From Nitrospirales bacterium (GTDB lineage: Bacteria > Nitrospirota > Nitrospiria > Nitrospirales > UBA8639): a stretch of 64,000 bases of DNA. Shown here piece after piece: positions 36,097 through 51,300 of the stretch. The number at the start of each line of letters is the position of its first letter. Position 1 is the first letter of the stretch. The stretch is taken from NCBI GenBank assembly GCA_029261295.1, contig JAJDBP010000002.1, positions 186,001-250,000 of the forward strand, in the 5' to 3' direction. The translations under genes and the position numbers were made by a program. The notes below the pieces were generated by a model. That model did no database searches. It saw only the letters and a list, made by a program, of their open reading frames with translations, and was not told the DNA's origin.

Positions 36097-36344
36097 GAAG
36101 CTAGTCCCCGTTTTTCCTTCCCGTGCAATCATTATTTTTCAAAATCTTTATTGACTTATCCCCAGCTATAGAGCTAAGTTTTTATGTTTTCTGGCAGGAT
36201 GGTGCGGGCTGTATTCCGTTATAATTTTCTATATTTTCCCTCTCCTCTCCTCCAGCCTAGGAAACGACAATCCATCAGATTACTTTCGCGAGTTCCCGTG
36301 TAATGCCAGGGATGTTGTTAAGGGAACAATAGGAGGGGTGATCT

Positions 36345-39300
36345 ATGTCTTTTTCTTCCTGGATGGCCACTTCGGTAGCGGGTCATCGTAATCGATTTGC
36401 TCGTCGAAGAGACCAAGCCCACAAACGTCGAGCAGCCAAAACAGAGGGTTCTCGCCCCTGGTTGTACCAGCTAGAATCTCTAGAGCCACGTATACTTCTC
36501 TCTGCAGATCCACTGGTAGTGGAATCACCAGAAGGGGCCGTTCTGGTCCATGAAGTTTCGGAAGTGGTCAGTCTTACGCCCCCTCAGGATGAAGGACAGG
36601 GTGTACCTTCTCAAAACGACATTTCCAATGGTACGGATAGTGCCCAAGGTCTAACATCCGAAGAAATTACGACTCCCTTAACTCTTGAACCGATAGCTCC
36701 ATTCGAAGCCTTGATTGAAGGCATCCAAGTTCAGTCGGACTTTGCCGCCTCCTCAGAGACCGATACCTATAGTGCAGCGTTTGATGTCTTCAATAAAGCC
36801 ACGGTGATCTTCAAGCCGTTGGATCCTTCGATTCAGGCGACGATAACTCTCAATGATTTCGCTGGGACACCCATCCAATCTCAGACGGCTTCTTTTGCTG
36901 GTCAAAGTCTCTCCATTCGTTCCGTTCCCATCAATTTTTCAGGAGCGCCGGCATTGATCGATGTGACGTCTCTTGCCGGTGCTGGTGCCTATGAACTGAT
37001 CATCCTTTCGGATGCGACCGCAGAAATTGAATCAGTCAGCGGGACGAGTAATGACACGATCGCCACCGCACAGGACTTGAGTGAATCTCTGTTATTTGGG
37101 TCCGATCTTCAGCTATTTGGAAACCGTGTGGCCGTTCGAGGTGAAGCAGGGCCCGAAGGGGATTATTTTCTCTTGCCGAACTTTGGAGGGTTTTTCCTTT
37201 CCAGTATCGCCCTAGAAGGAATCAATGGCGGGAATGTGTCATTCGAAGTGCGTGATGCGAATGACAACCTCATTGCCCTAGGTGGTGATGGAGCGACGAG
37301 TGCGGATTCTTTCATTCAACAGCTACGTGCTACTCCTACCGACGACCTCTATATTCGGGTGCTGGGACAAGGGAGCGATGAATATATCCTGACAGCCACG
37401 AAGTCGGTGCAACTGGGCCTCGAGCCAGAGGCCATTAATGGAGTCCGACAACAATTAACAACTTTTTCAACGGGCACCTTGGGCTCACTGGGGATTGGAG
37501 AAGAAGGGGGTGGGGTAGGAAGCGGCTTTGATGAACCAAATGACACCATCTTTGAAGCCGTAGGCACCAATGTTCTCGAGACTGGCACCTATTCAGATTC
37601 TGGGGCAATCGGAGACAACTTCAATTTATCGGGTAATACCAGCCTCGATGTCGATTTCTTCGAAATTGGATTTTTGAACATTGGCGATATCGTAACCATC
37701 AATGTCGATGATGCGGGATTGCCATTTGGTTCAAGCATTATCTTGTTTAATTCATTTGGCGATTCCATAGATTTCTCCGATACCTTCCTTGAATTTGAGG
37801 TATTTGATCAGTTTGAGGAGGACACCTATTATGTCGGAGTGAGTGCTTGTGGGGAATTTGATTGCAATGAATTTTATGATCCCTTCAGCGAGGGAAGCGG
37901 GGATGATTTGTCCTATGGGGAGGGTACTTACGATATTCTCATCGAGGTCAATGGAGGAGCAGGAGGGGCAGGGGCTCTCACGTCCGAAGCTGTTCTGGAT
38001 AATTTTGATGTGTACGGGTTGACCATTTTTGATGGGGATACGATAACAATCGATGCCCAAACTGTGGATGGAAGTATTGATCCCCGCTTGATTTTGATCG
38101 ATCCAATTACTGGATTCACTCTGGCTATGGACGATAACAGTGGAGGTGGTACGAGCGCCCGAATCGTCCATACCATCACGACGGGAACCCAAGAGTATCA
38201 AATCCTAGTCGATTCGATTACCCCGGTACCCGGACACTATGTTCTGACCGCATCGTCAAGTGGTGGGAATGTTGTTAAAGCAACTGAGATTGTGAGTGAC
38301 AATGTGAGTGGTCAGACCTTCGGGTCGTTTCCACGGTCTGTTCTCGTTGAGTTTACTACTTCCCTAAAGGTCGATACGGTTCAAGCCACCGATTTGACGG
38401 TCAATGGCATGGCTGCCACAGCTGTCCGGTTTATCGATGGCAATACGTTGGCTTTTGATCTGGATGTTTCAGCATTCAATATCGGCGATGGAACCTACAC
38501 AGTCAATCTGCCGTCTGGCTCGTTTAAGGGCACGAATGACCTCAATGTTTCCGATAGCATCAATTCCACCTTTACCTTTACCTCCGTCGATCCTCCCGAA
38601 GTCATCGCCAGTACGGTGGAGACGGGCGACGTAATTTTACCAGGCGATCTCACCTACACAGCCACCTTTAGTGAACCAATCTTTTCGGCGGTTGATGTGG
38701 GTATTTTTACTGTCATTATCCTGAATGAAAATGATGCGACCCTGGTGAACACTCTCACTGGAAAGCCCTATGAAGCTTCGAACGTGCTGTTCGGATTTGA
38801 TAAAATTCCCAATCCCGATCCTAATATCTCGAATTTTTCTACTGATTTTTTGACCCTTGAATATGATGACTTGCCTGAGGGCGCCTATGAACTTCGTTTG
38901 ATTAATTTCCCTGCGGGGGGATTGGGGAACGACGGACTTTTCGATGTGAATGGGAATCGCCTGGACGGTTCGCCAAGCTTTCCTTTGCCCTCGGGTGATG
39001 GGGCGTATGGCGATGATTTTGTCGTCAATTTTTTCGTGGACGGACCTGGCGTCACTCCGATTATCTTAGAGGATCGTGACCCTCTCGGGTCGTTCGTGGC
39101 TGATCCCCCAATCTTGGGTGCTTTCCATGCTGCTGGTGACATCGATACCTTTTCGATCGATCTGGACCAGGGCCAACTCGCCACATTCGTGCTCACACCT
39201 GTGGAATTCAATCAACGAGGAAGAGTGACGATTACGGATCCTTTTGGTGGAACGTTTGTCGATGAGACTGCGGTGGCCGGTGGCAAACCCATCGTGATTC

Positions 39301-42300
39301 AAGCCGAGCCTACCCTCTTTGGAGGGACCTACACGATTGATTTGAGTTCGCTTGAGGGTTCTGGAGCCTACCTGTTCGAAGTGATTCTCAACGCCGCCCT
39401 CGAGGAGGAAATTCACACTCCTGTCTCGAACGATACCTCGATCACCGCGGAAGATACCCTCACTGGTGTGCTTCCACTCAACAATGGAGCCGATCGGACG
39501 GCGATCGTCGGACGAGTGGGTGCTGGAACCCATACAGAATCCATCACAGTCAATGGGGCCTTTGAGGGTGAGAAAGAAGCTCAGTTTAATTTTGATCCGG
39601 GGCCAGGGGCTAATGGGTTTGTTGGTTTGACGATCACAGCCTTCGGGGATCTCAATGGTTCCGATGAATCTCTCACGGTCAGCTTCGATGGGCCTACTCC
39701 AGATATCACGTTGTTTGAGGGGGTTGGGTTTGGAAACCCGACGCCTTCGGTGGCACAAATATTCCTGACGCCGACAGCTTGGGAGGCGCTTTCTTTAGAA
39801 GGAACCGCCACAATCACGACCCGCGCGAGTGGAGAGTTTACTGATTTTGTCAGTGGGAACTTTATCACCATTGAAGTGAGTTACGATGTCAACGACCCTG
39901 CCGACTATTATCGTCTTTCGCTGAATGCCGGAGAAGCCGCCTCGATCCTGCTTGGAACCGTTCGAAAATCCGACAATGTGACAATTGAACTTGAAGATAA
40001 TTTGGGCAATATTCTGGCTATCGGCCATGATGGGTTTCTGAACGCGCATCATGCGATTAGTGATTTTATTGCACCCACGACCGGGGATTATTTCGTCAAA
40101 GTCTCCGGTTCTGGTCGCTACAATCTGGTCACCACGCGAGAAGCATCTTTTGATTTTGAGCCTAACGATCAAGTAGGTGTGGCGCAAGACCTTTCCCAAA
40201 CCTTTCAAGTGCTGGGTAATTTGACGAATCCTCCAGCCACTGGAGCGGGAAGCCACCCGATTCGTGTGGCGGAAATTGATTCCAATCCTCCTGGTTCCGG
40301 TGATCCCCATCTTTTGATCAATCAGCTCAACAATGACACCTTCTTTGACTTCGATGCCGTACGCGTCACGATCGATCAAGTGGATACCTTGGATGAACTC
40401 TTGGCGTTCGATGTCGTGGTGCTGGGTTCACAGGGGGATTTGAGAGATCCGGTGTTTTCCAGTGTGTTGCGAGCGTATGTAGAAGGTGGGGGCGGTCTCG
40501 TGGCTTCGGCCTTCATTCTTGATGTGATAGGTGGCGTGGCACCGATTGTTGATTTGGATGACGTGATTCCGATTGATACCTCTGCGACAAAAACTTTGGT
40601 CAGTAATGGGACGATTGAAATTCAAGATGATACCCATCCTGTGACGGCAGGGATCACCGACTTTTTCATTGGATTTATGGAATCATCTTTAGGCGGTGCC
40701 GATCCTGGTGCGACAGTCCTGGGGACTTCACAGGGGCATCCGACGGTGGTCGTGCAGGAATTGGGTGCGCAGGGACGTAGTGTCTATTTAGGACCACACT
40801 ACACGAGTAATAGCGTGGTAACGCTTCGTTCCGGGCTGGCGGATCAACTCTTGGAGCAAGCGGTGGCCTGGGCCGGTGGCGCAGGAGATCGTTTCGATGT
40901 ATTTGAAATCCAGGTGAATGAGGGAGATCAGCTTAACATTGCCACCACCACGCCTTTTGATGATGTCGGGCAAATTGAGAATGTGTTGGATCCGACTCTT
41001 GAGCTCTATGACCCAAATGGCTTTTTGGTTGTCCTGGATGAAAATGGCGCTCCTGATGCGAAGAATGCGGTCATCTCTTATATTGTTCCAGGAGGAGCCG
41101 GTGGCACGTATTCAGTCCTAGTTCGGGCTGAGAACTTTGGGGGGGGCACCTATACACTCACCGTTGACGGAGCGACCGGGACTTCAGACGTTGTTCCTGT
41201 TGTCGAAGGCACCTCCCCAAGTGAAGGGCAGAAGCTGGCGCTTCCGCCTACCCATATCGACCTGGTGCTTTCGGAAGGCCTTTTGGTCTCGACGGTCGAG
41301 GCCTCGGATTTGACGATTGATGGGGGAGCAACCGTCGATAGCGTTCAACTCCTTGATGGGCGAACCGCAAGGTTTTTTCTCACGGTTCCCGATATCGATT
41401 TTATCTTTACGTATACCCTGGCTGATGGCGCGTTTGATGATTTGCAGGGTAATGCCAGCGCTCCCTTTGCTGGAACATTTGAGGTGGATAAAACCGGCCC
41501 TCGGGTGATTGCTCAGCTTCCCGCCCTTCAGGCCTCAGCGCCTTTTTCTGCCATCACGGTCGTCTTCGATGAAGACGTCCTTGCTGCGACCTTTACGACT
41601 GATGACATCGTCAGTTTCACCGGGCCGGGAGCGGTGGATCTCTTAAATGACATTACCGGAGTCTCCGGTTCCGGTGATACTTATACCGTGACATTCAATC
41701 AACAAGTAGCTTTAGGACAATATTCGTTGATCCTGGGACCAAATATCGAAGATGTGGTTGGACTTTTGATGGATCAGGATCAAAATGGTGTGCAAGGCGA
41801 AGGCACGGATACCTATACCGCGGTGGTTGAGATTCAAACTCCAGATCTCACAGTTGAATCAGTGGTTATTCAAGAGGCCTCGGCCGAGTTTGGAAACACG
41901 ATAACTGTGGATTACACGATTCGCAATATTGGGACTGATCCTGCGTTGGAGAACTGGTCGGATCGGATCTGGTTATCCAGTGATACTGTCCTTGGGGGAG
42001 ATACGCTACTTCTGACGGTCGATGCCGAGGCGGAAAGCCCCTTGGCCGCCGGAGCAGCGTATTCGAATACGATACAGGTCACACTTCCACTGAACGACAC
42101 TCTTTTTGCTGGCACGTTCAATATTCTCGTGCAAACTGATGCCTTCAATAGTCAGCTTGAAAGTAGTGAAGGCAATAATGTGGCGAGTGACACGATTGAT
42201 CTCACCGTGCCTCCCCTTCCGGATTTGATCGTGAGCCTGGTGAGTCCCCCGGCGGTGGGGAATTCGGGGCAGGATATTCCCTTGACCTGGACCATTATGA

Positions 42301-45300
42301 ATCAGGGTGATGGCGACTTCACCGGGACGTTCTTTGACCAAGTATTCTTGTCGGATGACAATCTAATTGGAAGCGATACCTTCTTTGGGTCATTTGGCTT
42401 CACCGGAAGCATTTTAGCCGGGCAGTCTATCCAGCGGGACCAAAGTATCACGGTTCCCATTACCACGTTTGGCAGTCGTTTTGTTGTGGTGAAGACCGAT
42501 ACCTTTGGCCAGGTGTTTGAGCATGCGAATGAGGATAACAATACCACGATCTCGTTGACGCCAATCGATATTCAATTACCTCCACTGGCAGACCTCGTGG
42601 TGACCGATATTTCTGCCCCTTCTGAGGCCTTGTCCGGTGATGTGATTCCCATCACATGGACCGTAAGCAATCAAGGGCCAGGAGATTTTACTGGCACATT
42701 TTCTGATCGGGTCTTTCTATCCGTCGATAACCAAGTGGGAGATGATCAAACGTTCGGAACGTTTGGCTTTACAGGGACCATCCTATCCGGACAGTCAGTG
42801 GAACGTACTCAATCCATCACCTTGCCGGTGGGTCTTGATGATCCACGGTTTGTTATCGTCACGACGGATATCAACAATAATGTGTTTGAAGATACGAATG
42901 ACAATAACAATACAATCGTGGATGACATCTCGATCGATGTCTCCCTCTCACCATTTCCCAATCTGCAAGTTGAGTTTGTGACGCCCCCCATCAGCGCCTT
43001 TTCCGGTCAAACTGCGCAAGTGGATTGGCGGGTCACTAATGTTGGGACCGGACCGACCAACGTGCCTCAATGGTTTGATGGGGTTTATCTTTCAACGGAT
43101 GAGTTTTTCGATGGGATTGATATTTTCTTGGGCCAAGCCCCCAATGCCAGTTTCCTGTCCCCTGGAGACAGTTATAACAATTCCTTAACTGTGACAATAC
43201 CTGATGGCATTCAAGGCGATCTGTTCTTCATCATCCAGACAGACCGAACCAGCAAAGTGTTTGAACTCTTTGGAGAAACAGATAATTCCGGGGTGGGTCC
43301 TTCGACAGACATTACGTTGACCCCGCCTCCGGATCTGCAAGTGACGAGCGTGGTGGCCCCCAGTCAGGCGTTTTCTGGCCAACCCTTTACGTTGTCCTGG
43401 ACGGTGACGAATGAAGGGACAGGGAACACTATCGATGAGACGTGGTTTGATCAAGTCTGGATGTCAACGGACAACGATTTGAATACCTCGATGGATACGT
43501 TTTTGGGTTCCTTTTCGCATATCGGGACTCTTGACCCCACTGAAAGTTATTCCGTGACTGAAACGGTGGATTTACCTATCGGGGTTACGGGACCCTTTTT
43601 CTTCTTCGTGCAGACAGATGCCTTTAACCAGGTGTTTGAGTTTGCGTTTGATAACAACAATACGGGATTTGATGATCCGGCCACGACGATTAATTTGACT
43701 CCTCCTCCTGATTTGGTCGTGGATTTCGTGGATGCCCCTATCACGGCCGAGGCGAGTCATAGCCTCACGGTGGATTATCGGGCGAGTAATGTGGGTTCCA
43801 CGGTAACCCCCAATACTTCTTGGCAAGATCGCTTGTATTTATCGTTTGATGAAATCTTCGATCCCAATGAGGATCAATTCCTTGGCTCCCGCAGTCATTT
43901 TGGGGCGTTAGCCGATGGAGGGTTCTACGATGCCACCTTTACGGTGACGCTGGATAATGGGCTATCCGGCCCATTCTTCGTGTTTGTCCAAGTTGATGCG
44001 GTCGATCAGGTCTTTGAAGTGGATAATGCCAATAATGCCACGCACGATCCTTTGGCGATGGTGATCGAATCCAGCCCAGCGGATCTTTTCGTGACGTCTT
44101 TCACGGCCCCGGCGACCGCTGAATCTGGAACGGGAATTTTGGTGGATTGGACAGTCGAAAATCAGGGCATTGGGGATACGGCAATCAGTCGGTGGTTCGA
44201 TCGTATCTGGATTTCTCCCGATAATGTGTTTGGTGATGGGAATGATTCTTTTCTTGAATCCGGTGTCAAACATGATGGGCTGCTGGATGTTGGCGAGTCT
44301 TATACTGAGGATCAATTTCTTCTCGGAATCCCTCTCACTCAGGAGCCTGGGGATTATTTCCTGTTTCTGGAGACCGATCGATCAAATGGCGTGTTTGAAG
44401 GAGCGTTTGAGATTAATAATGTATCGGCTGCCCTTCCCTTCACGGTGACTCGTGATACTGCGGATTTACAGGTTACGCAAATCACGCCCGTTCTCGCGGC
44501 GACGGCTGGTGAATCGATTACGGTTGAATGGACTGTTCAAAATAGCGGGTTAGGTGACACGAATGCCTTCTTTTGGTTTGACGAGGTGTTCTTGTCTATT
44601 GACCAAACGTTGAGCGGGAATGACCTTTTGCTAGGTACCCAGCAACGCACGAATGTGTTGGGTCCTGGAGGTTCATATCTCGCCTCCAAAACATTCAATC
44701 TCGATACGGAACTTTTAGGAGACTTCTTTATCATCGTCAATACTGATTCCACGTCTAAAGTGTTTGAACCGAATGCTGAAAACAATAACATTCTCCCTGC
44801 GGCTTCTCCTACGACGATTAGCTTATCCTCCACGCCTGATCTGATCATCACGGCGGTGGATGCTCCAGCATCGGCGTTCAGTGGTCAACCTTTCGTGGTG
44901 AATTGGACGGTACGAAATGATGGACCGACGGATACTACCGGTTTCTGGTATGAATCCATCTATTTGTCCCAAGATCAAATCTTCGACAAAAAAAGTGATC
45001 GTTTACTTGGTTCGCACTTTCGTGGAGGATTGGCTGCCGGGGCTGAACGCGTCGAGTCGCAAGGGTTCCGGGTTCCCTTGGGTTTTGCGGGACCTTTTTA
45101 TGTGTTTGGGGTCGTGGACAGTAGTGATCGGGTGTTTGAGCGTGATGGGGAATTGAATAATGCCACCTATGATCCAACGGCCATGCAGGTTGACCTGTTG
45201 CCCCTCGCAGATTTTGTGGTGGGTACCATCACGGTACCGCCTGATACCAACCCGGGACAATCCGCCTCTATTTCCTACACGGTTCTGAATCAGGGACTCA

Positions 45301-48300
45301 ATCCGGCTTTAGGATCCTGGGAGGATTCCATTTTCCTTTCCAAGGATAACGTGTGGGATATCGATGATGTCCTATTCTCGCGTGTGACTCATACTGGGGC
45401 TGTTCTAGCCGGCCAAGACTATTCCGAAACAGCAGTAGGGAGTTTGCCCGGAGTCTTGCCTGGGGACTATTTCGTGATCATTCGGAGTGATATACGGAAT
45501 CATATCGAAGAAGTAAACGAGACTAACAATATCTCGGCTTCTCTTGATTCCTTTAATTTAGATGTGCCGGTCCTCTTACTCAATACTCCAACAAATGGAT
45601 CCCTGGGCCAAAGTGGGTCTGAGTATTTCCGACTTGATGTTCCTGCCGGCGAAACCCTGTTAATTGATTTTGATAGTACCTCGGCTACGGGAGTGAATGA
45701 ACTGTACGTGCGATTTGGGAATGTCCCCACTCGCTCAAGTTTTGATTTTAGCTTTACAGATGCACTTCAGCCTGATCAACAAGTATTGGTCCCGACCACT
45801 GAAGCGGGTACATATTATATTCAGGCCTTCGGGTCATCGGTACCAGTTGGGGAGGAGGCCTTTACGATTGAGGCCTCGCTGCTTTCATTTGATGTGCTTG
45901 ATTCCTCCTATAGGCAGGGTGGAAATGTCGGAAATCGGACGATTGAGATTAACGGAGCCAAGTTTGACCGGACCGTCACAGCCATGCTGAACGACGGGAA
46001 TGGATTCACGTTGCCTGCCACTGAGTATTTCTATGTCGATGCGACTCGCCTCTATGCCACGTTTGACTTATTCGAAGTTTCCGCCGGCTTGTATGATGTA
46101 GTGGTGGCCAATACCTCCGGCGATAGTGTGACGGTGACAGATGGATTGGAAGTGGTGAATGGCGGTGGGGGTGACAATGAAGCATCCATTATTTCCGTTT
46201 CTCGCCTTGGCACCAGAGGTGGCACGTTTTCTTTTATCGTACCCTGGGGGAATGACGGTATTAACGATGCGGTGGCTCCGCTCCTCTTTTTGGAAAGCAC
46301 CCTGGGCTTTGCCGCGGCCCCCTTTGGGGAGCTGGTGGAAGATAGTCAAGTGTTTTATGCGTACAGCCGGGGTGATGGACCCTCAGGGATTTTGCTTCCT
46401 GATCAATCGTTCTCCCGCATCTTCTTCTCAATTGGTGATGGAATTGGGTCAGAACGAATCGCCGTAGGTCGTGCGGTGGATGATGAAAGTGCTCCATTTG
46501 ATTGGGATATCGTTCGCGAGGGTATTGTTCGTCCAACGGAGATGACTGATGCCGAATTTGAACTTGTTTTTGCTCAAATGATTAGCCAGGCCGGTTCTAC
46601 TTTTGGGGATTATCTGGCCATGGTCTCGCGGAATGCCAATCTTATTCCGACTGAAGTGGGCTTGCTGGACACCCCCGATGCGATGATTCAGCTTGAGTTT
46701 GATCGTGCCCATGCCGCACTGACCACCTCGATTGTGGGCAGGGTTTTTTCGCCAGATTTTGCGATTGATCTCTCGGGCCAACAGATTCGTGCGGTCAACC
46801 TTGATACCCATGCAACGGTGGTCACGACGACGCTCAATGACGGATCCTTTATCTTTGCAAATTTGGCCCCGGTTACCTACCAGGTATTCTACGATGCGGC
46901 CTTGATCGAGGGAGTCGATTCCGTGACCTTGACGCAAGGGCAACAAGCACAACCGGTATTCAACCTGCGAGCGGGAGGATTCTTGCAGGGGACCATTACC
47001 GATGGGCCCACTGGGTTCCCCATCGCACAGGCCACGGTGTTCGTGACAGGATTTGATGGGAGGACGCTTTCCACTCTCACCAATGATGATGGGACATATC
47101 AGTTACCCGCTCTGGCCACGGGAACCTATACGTTAGTGGCGCAAGCCACGGATAAACCGGCGACCACGATCAAGGGAATTCTGGTCACCGAGGGTGAAAC
47201 TGTTAATGCCGATGCTTCGCTGGGTGTTGGAGGAATCGTGACCGGCACCGTGTCTCTGGAACTCGGAGAACCGGATCGTTTGCTTATCATTCGGGCGGAC
47301 CGGCAGGGAGAGCCCCCCTTGGGTTCCTTCTTCGCCCAGGTTGAAGATGATCTGAGTTTTAATTTTACGGGTCTTCCGCCAGGCATCTATGATTTGACCG
47401 TAATCCGAGAACGGTATGTTCCTGTGACGATTTCCAATGTGAATGTGACTGAAGGAGGTTCCGAAGACGTTGGTGATAGCTTTATGCAACGGGCTGTCAT
47501 CATGGGTGGTCAAGTCGTCTCAACCGTCCCCGTGGATCCGGCAGATGTTGGAACCGTGTCTGTGTTTGAAAATGGAGCCCTTGTGCGTTCCGTTGGTGTG
47601 GATGAGACAGGGAATTTCCACGTATTTGATTTGCCACCGAGTACGTATATGTTACGGGCCGAACGGATTGGGGCTCAAAGCAGTGAAGTCGAGGTAACCC
47701 TTGCAGTAGGGGAGGCGGTCTCTAATCTCCTGATCGAGGTAGGGGCAGGCAGTAACATTTCTGGAGTGGTCACCAATACGATAACGGCAACCCCGTTGGT
47801 TGGTATCGGAGTCATTTTAATCGGGACAACAGATGGGAAGGCCAACTATACCATTACGGATGAGACCGGGGCCTACCTCTTTACCGATTTAAATGGAGGA
47901 ACCTATACGGTCGAAGTGCCTGGAGTCTCGGCAGGCGGCCAGTCCGTGGTGGTCGATGATATCAATGATGTCACCTTTATGGCCGACCTCTCTGTGACGC
48001 CCGTGGCGGATATTTCGGGGATATTGCAAGCCTCTGACCTGAGTGGCATTGCATCGGGTGTCGTCGACTTGTATGAAAATGGACTCCGTGTTTCCCGGTC
48101 TCTGACTGGCCCGGACGGGGCGTTCGCTTTTCAACTTCTTCGGGCAGGGACATTCGAACTTCGGGCAACCGCAGAAACGGCCAGCTTTGATGTCGTGAGT
48201 GGGATTGTCGTGAATGCGGGAGAGTCTCCTGATTTCACCCTGACGGCAGGGCAGGGGGTGTTAACCGTGACGGTAACCGACTCCCAAGAAAGTCTTGACG

Positions 48301-51300
48301 GGGGCACGATAACCGTCATCAAGTTGGGAGCAAATGGCCGAGAGCTCGCAGGCATCCAAACTCTGGGAGCTAACGGGCTTGCCCAGTTCGACAACCTCGT
48401 GGATGGTGCCTATGAAATCAAAGTTTCTGGGCTCAACAATCGCGGTGGAGTGATCACGGTGACGATTAATGGGGGAGCCACGGTTCCGGTCAACCTCAAT
48501 CTACAAACATTGGCCGTGGTAGATGGAGCGGTAATTGATAATAATGGAATGGGAGTGGCGGGGGCTCGCCTTGTACTCCGTGATGCCGGGACAGAGGTGG
48601 AACGATTTACTGTATCGGGGACTGACGGTCAATACCAATTTACGGGAGTGCTTGACGGAACGTATGAATTGGTCGTCTTAGTCGAGGGGTTTGATGCGCT
48701 CATTCAAAACGGCCTCGTCGTAAGTGGAGATGCGACGGTCGATGCGACGCTTGTCGTGAGTACCACTTCATTAATCGGTCGTGTTGTAGATGAAGTGTCC
48801 AACCCTGTCTTCAATGCCGAAGTACTCATACGGGATGTCAATGGTCTTATTGTAGGGCTCGCGACGACCCAGGCTGATGGCACCTTCTCGCTTACCACCG
48901 CAAGTGGAACAAACCTTACGGCCGCGATCGAGGCTCGAAATCTATTAGATGTTGAACTCGGAGGGTTAACGGTCACGAATGGGATTTCAAATGACCTGGG
49001 CGATGTGACGATGACGTCTACTGCTCTGAATCAGGATGGGCGCCTGGGCCTGATATTCCAGGGCGGTCCTGAAGGTGGAGTGCTCATTCCCCTTCCTTTA
49101 CAGAGCGGGGGATTAGGAGCAGAAGTCATTTCCGGCCTGACTGGTGCCAATGCAACCGAACCAGCAGGGTTTGTTGAAACCCTACAATTTTTAAGCTTTC
49201 CCAGTTATTTTGCGGATGCGAATAACACAGATCTTAGCGCCGCAGACCCCATTACTGCTGACCAAGTTCCGAGCACAAACATTGAGTCATGCCGTGATGC
49301 CTGTAGGCCCTTGTTGGGGAAAGCACTTCGAGACATTCAGTTCCAAGATCGGTTTCTTGAGACATGGGGCGAATCGGTCGACCAATACTTCTCTCAACGA
49401 AATTTAGCAAGAGCCATTTTTGCTGCTGAATTTGCGCAGAATGCAGGATTAGTCGCGGCTGCTTATTTAGCCTTTAATGCGGCCGCAGTGGCTTCTGCCA
49501 CCGCCGCAACCGGTTCTCTCGCGTCAAATTTGGCCATCGGGAATACTGTAGGTGCGGTGGTGAATGGTCTCTATCAGTTGGGTGTCGCCGTGTCTAGCGC
49601 GGGCAGTTCCGGAACCCCTGACGGCACGCTCGCTCAATTGGATCAGGCGGGTAACCTGCTCAGCAATCTTCTGGGTCTGCTAGGGACGGCAGCGGATGCT
49701 GTTGGAAATTTTGAAGGTACAAGTCCTGGGGGTGTTTTAGGCATTCTGGGACCAATAATCAACCTTCAGGGTACGCTGCGGACCCTGACGTTCACGGAAA
49801 CGAGAAATAGTATCTCTGCGTTTAAGAGTGCGATGGAGCAGCGCGATCAAGCTGCGGCCAATTTTGAGGCCGCTCGTCATCGAGCCCTGAAGTCGACGAC
49901 TTCATACATCACCCATCTCAAAGACTGGATTCGTGATGAGCTGAGAGATACGAATGGGGATCTTGACCCACGAATTGATATCGAAGTCTTTATCACCTAC
50001 CCAAGATCGCGTGATCCGAACGATATTCTTGGCCCCGAAGGATTTGGTGAAGAGCGTTGGGTTCCGTTTGATGAGCGACTGAACTACACGATCCGATTTG
50101 AGAATGATCCGTTGTTAGCTGATGCGCCCGCACAGTCGATTCGCATCACGACGACGCTTGATCCTGATGTTGATGTTCGGACCTTCCGCTTAAACGATAT
50201 TACTCTGAGTACGACAGTCATTGATGTGCCCGATAATGCGGCATTTTTCCAAGATCGTCTGGATTTGAGAGAGGATTTGGGAATTTTTGTGGATGTGTTC
50301 GCGGGAATCGATGTGATTAATGGAGAAGCGTTTTGGGAATTTGTGTCAGTCGATCCGTTGACAGGCGATTTGCCGATCGATCCTTTGATTGGTCTTTTGG
50401 CGGTCAACAATGCTTCTCCTGACGGTGAAGGGTTTGTCACGTATTCCGTTCTTCCGAAGGCCGATACGGTAACGGGCACACGAATTGATGCTCAGGCGAC
50501 TATTGTGTTTGATATTAATGCGCCGATCGATACGCCAGCGATTTTCAATACGGTGGATGCGACCCCGCCGGATAGTGGCGTCACCCTGGAAATACCAGGA
50601 GGTGGCGGATTAACGGCGGACGAGCTTGCCGCGGGTTCGTCCGGAATCCCAATCCTTGTCGATGATCCCCAATTTGTTATTAATTGGGGTGGAACCGATG
50701 ATTCCACAGGTTCTGCTATTCAACATTTTGATGTGTTTGTCTCAGACAATGGTGGTCCATTCCTTCCCTATTTGCTGGGCACGGAACTGACGGGAGCCAC
50801 CTTTGCTGGGGAAGTTGGCCATACCTATTCGTTTTTCAGTCAGACCACAGACAATGCGGGCAATACCGAGGGGGCTCCTGCTACACCCGATGTCCTGATT
50901 CGCGTGCGTCCAGATTTTATTTTGGATATTGATGACGACGGAGAAATTTCTACGGATACTGATGGTCAACTCATCCTTCGGTACCTTTTTGGCTTAAGAG
51001 GCGATGCTTTGGTCAGCGGTGTTGTTGATTTGGTCAATGGGACACGGGTGGACTCTCAAGATATTGTTGATTATTTGGATAGTGCGCAGAATACGATGTT
51101 GGATATTGATGGCAATGGGCAGTTGAACCCCATGACGGATGGCTTATTGGCGCTAAGGTTTATGTCAGGTGCGACAGGAAATAATCTGGTTGCGGGAGTT
51201 GTTGATACGCAAGGCCTTCGTACAACCGGATTCCAAGTCAATCAGTTTTTCCAAACCTTCCTGCCCGCGATTGAATCGGGGCCGCTGACTTCTCAGGCGT

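Larger units (their letters stand above)
36007..36344 (+). other. 338-base gap between respiratory operon and giant gene
   Basis: There is no gene. Two perfect inverted repeats (36040-36074 and 36076-36096) lie just past the operon. TATAAT at 36220-36225 could be the -10 of the giant gene, though no good -35 is seen. A near-perfect SD AGGAGGGG (36331-36338) precedes ATG 36345. Confidence 0.55.

Noticed and set aside
36192-36206. Sigma-54-like element TGGCA...TGC upstream of the giant gene
   Set aside because: GG and GC are nine bases apart instead of the required ten, so it does not meet the -24/-12 spacing.
39066-40379. Long minus-strand frames (230 and 194 codons) inside the giant gene
   Set aside because: They are antisense to well-formed beta domains, lack SDs and look like shadow frames of a codon-biased gene.
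41846-45560. CRISPR or recent tandem DNA repeat in the CARDB region
   Set aside because: The periodicity of about 370 bases is at protein level only. The copies share no long identical DNA and no spacer pattern.
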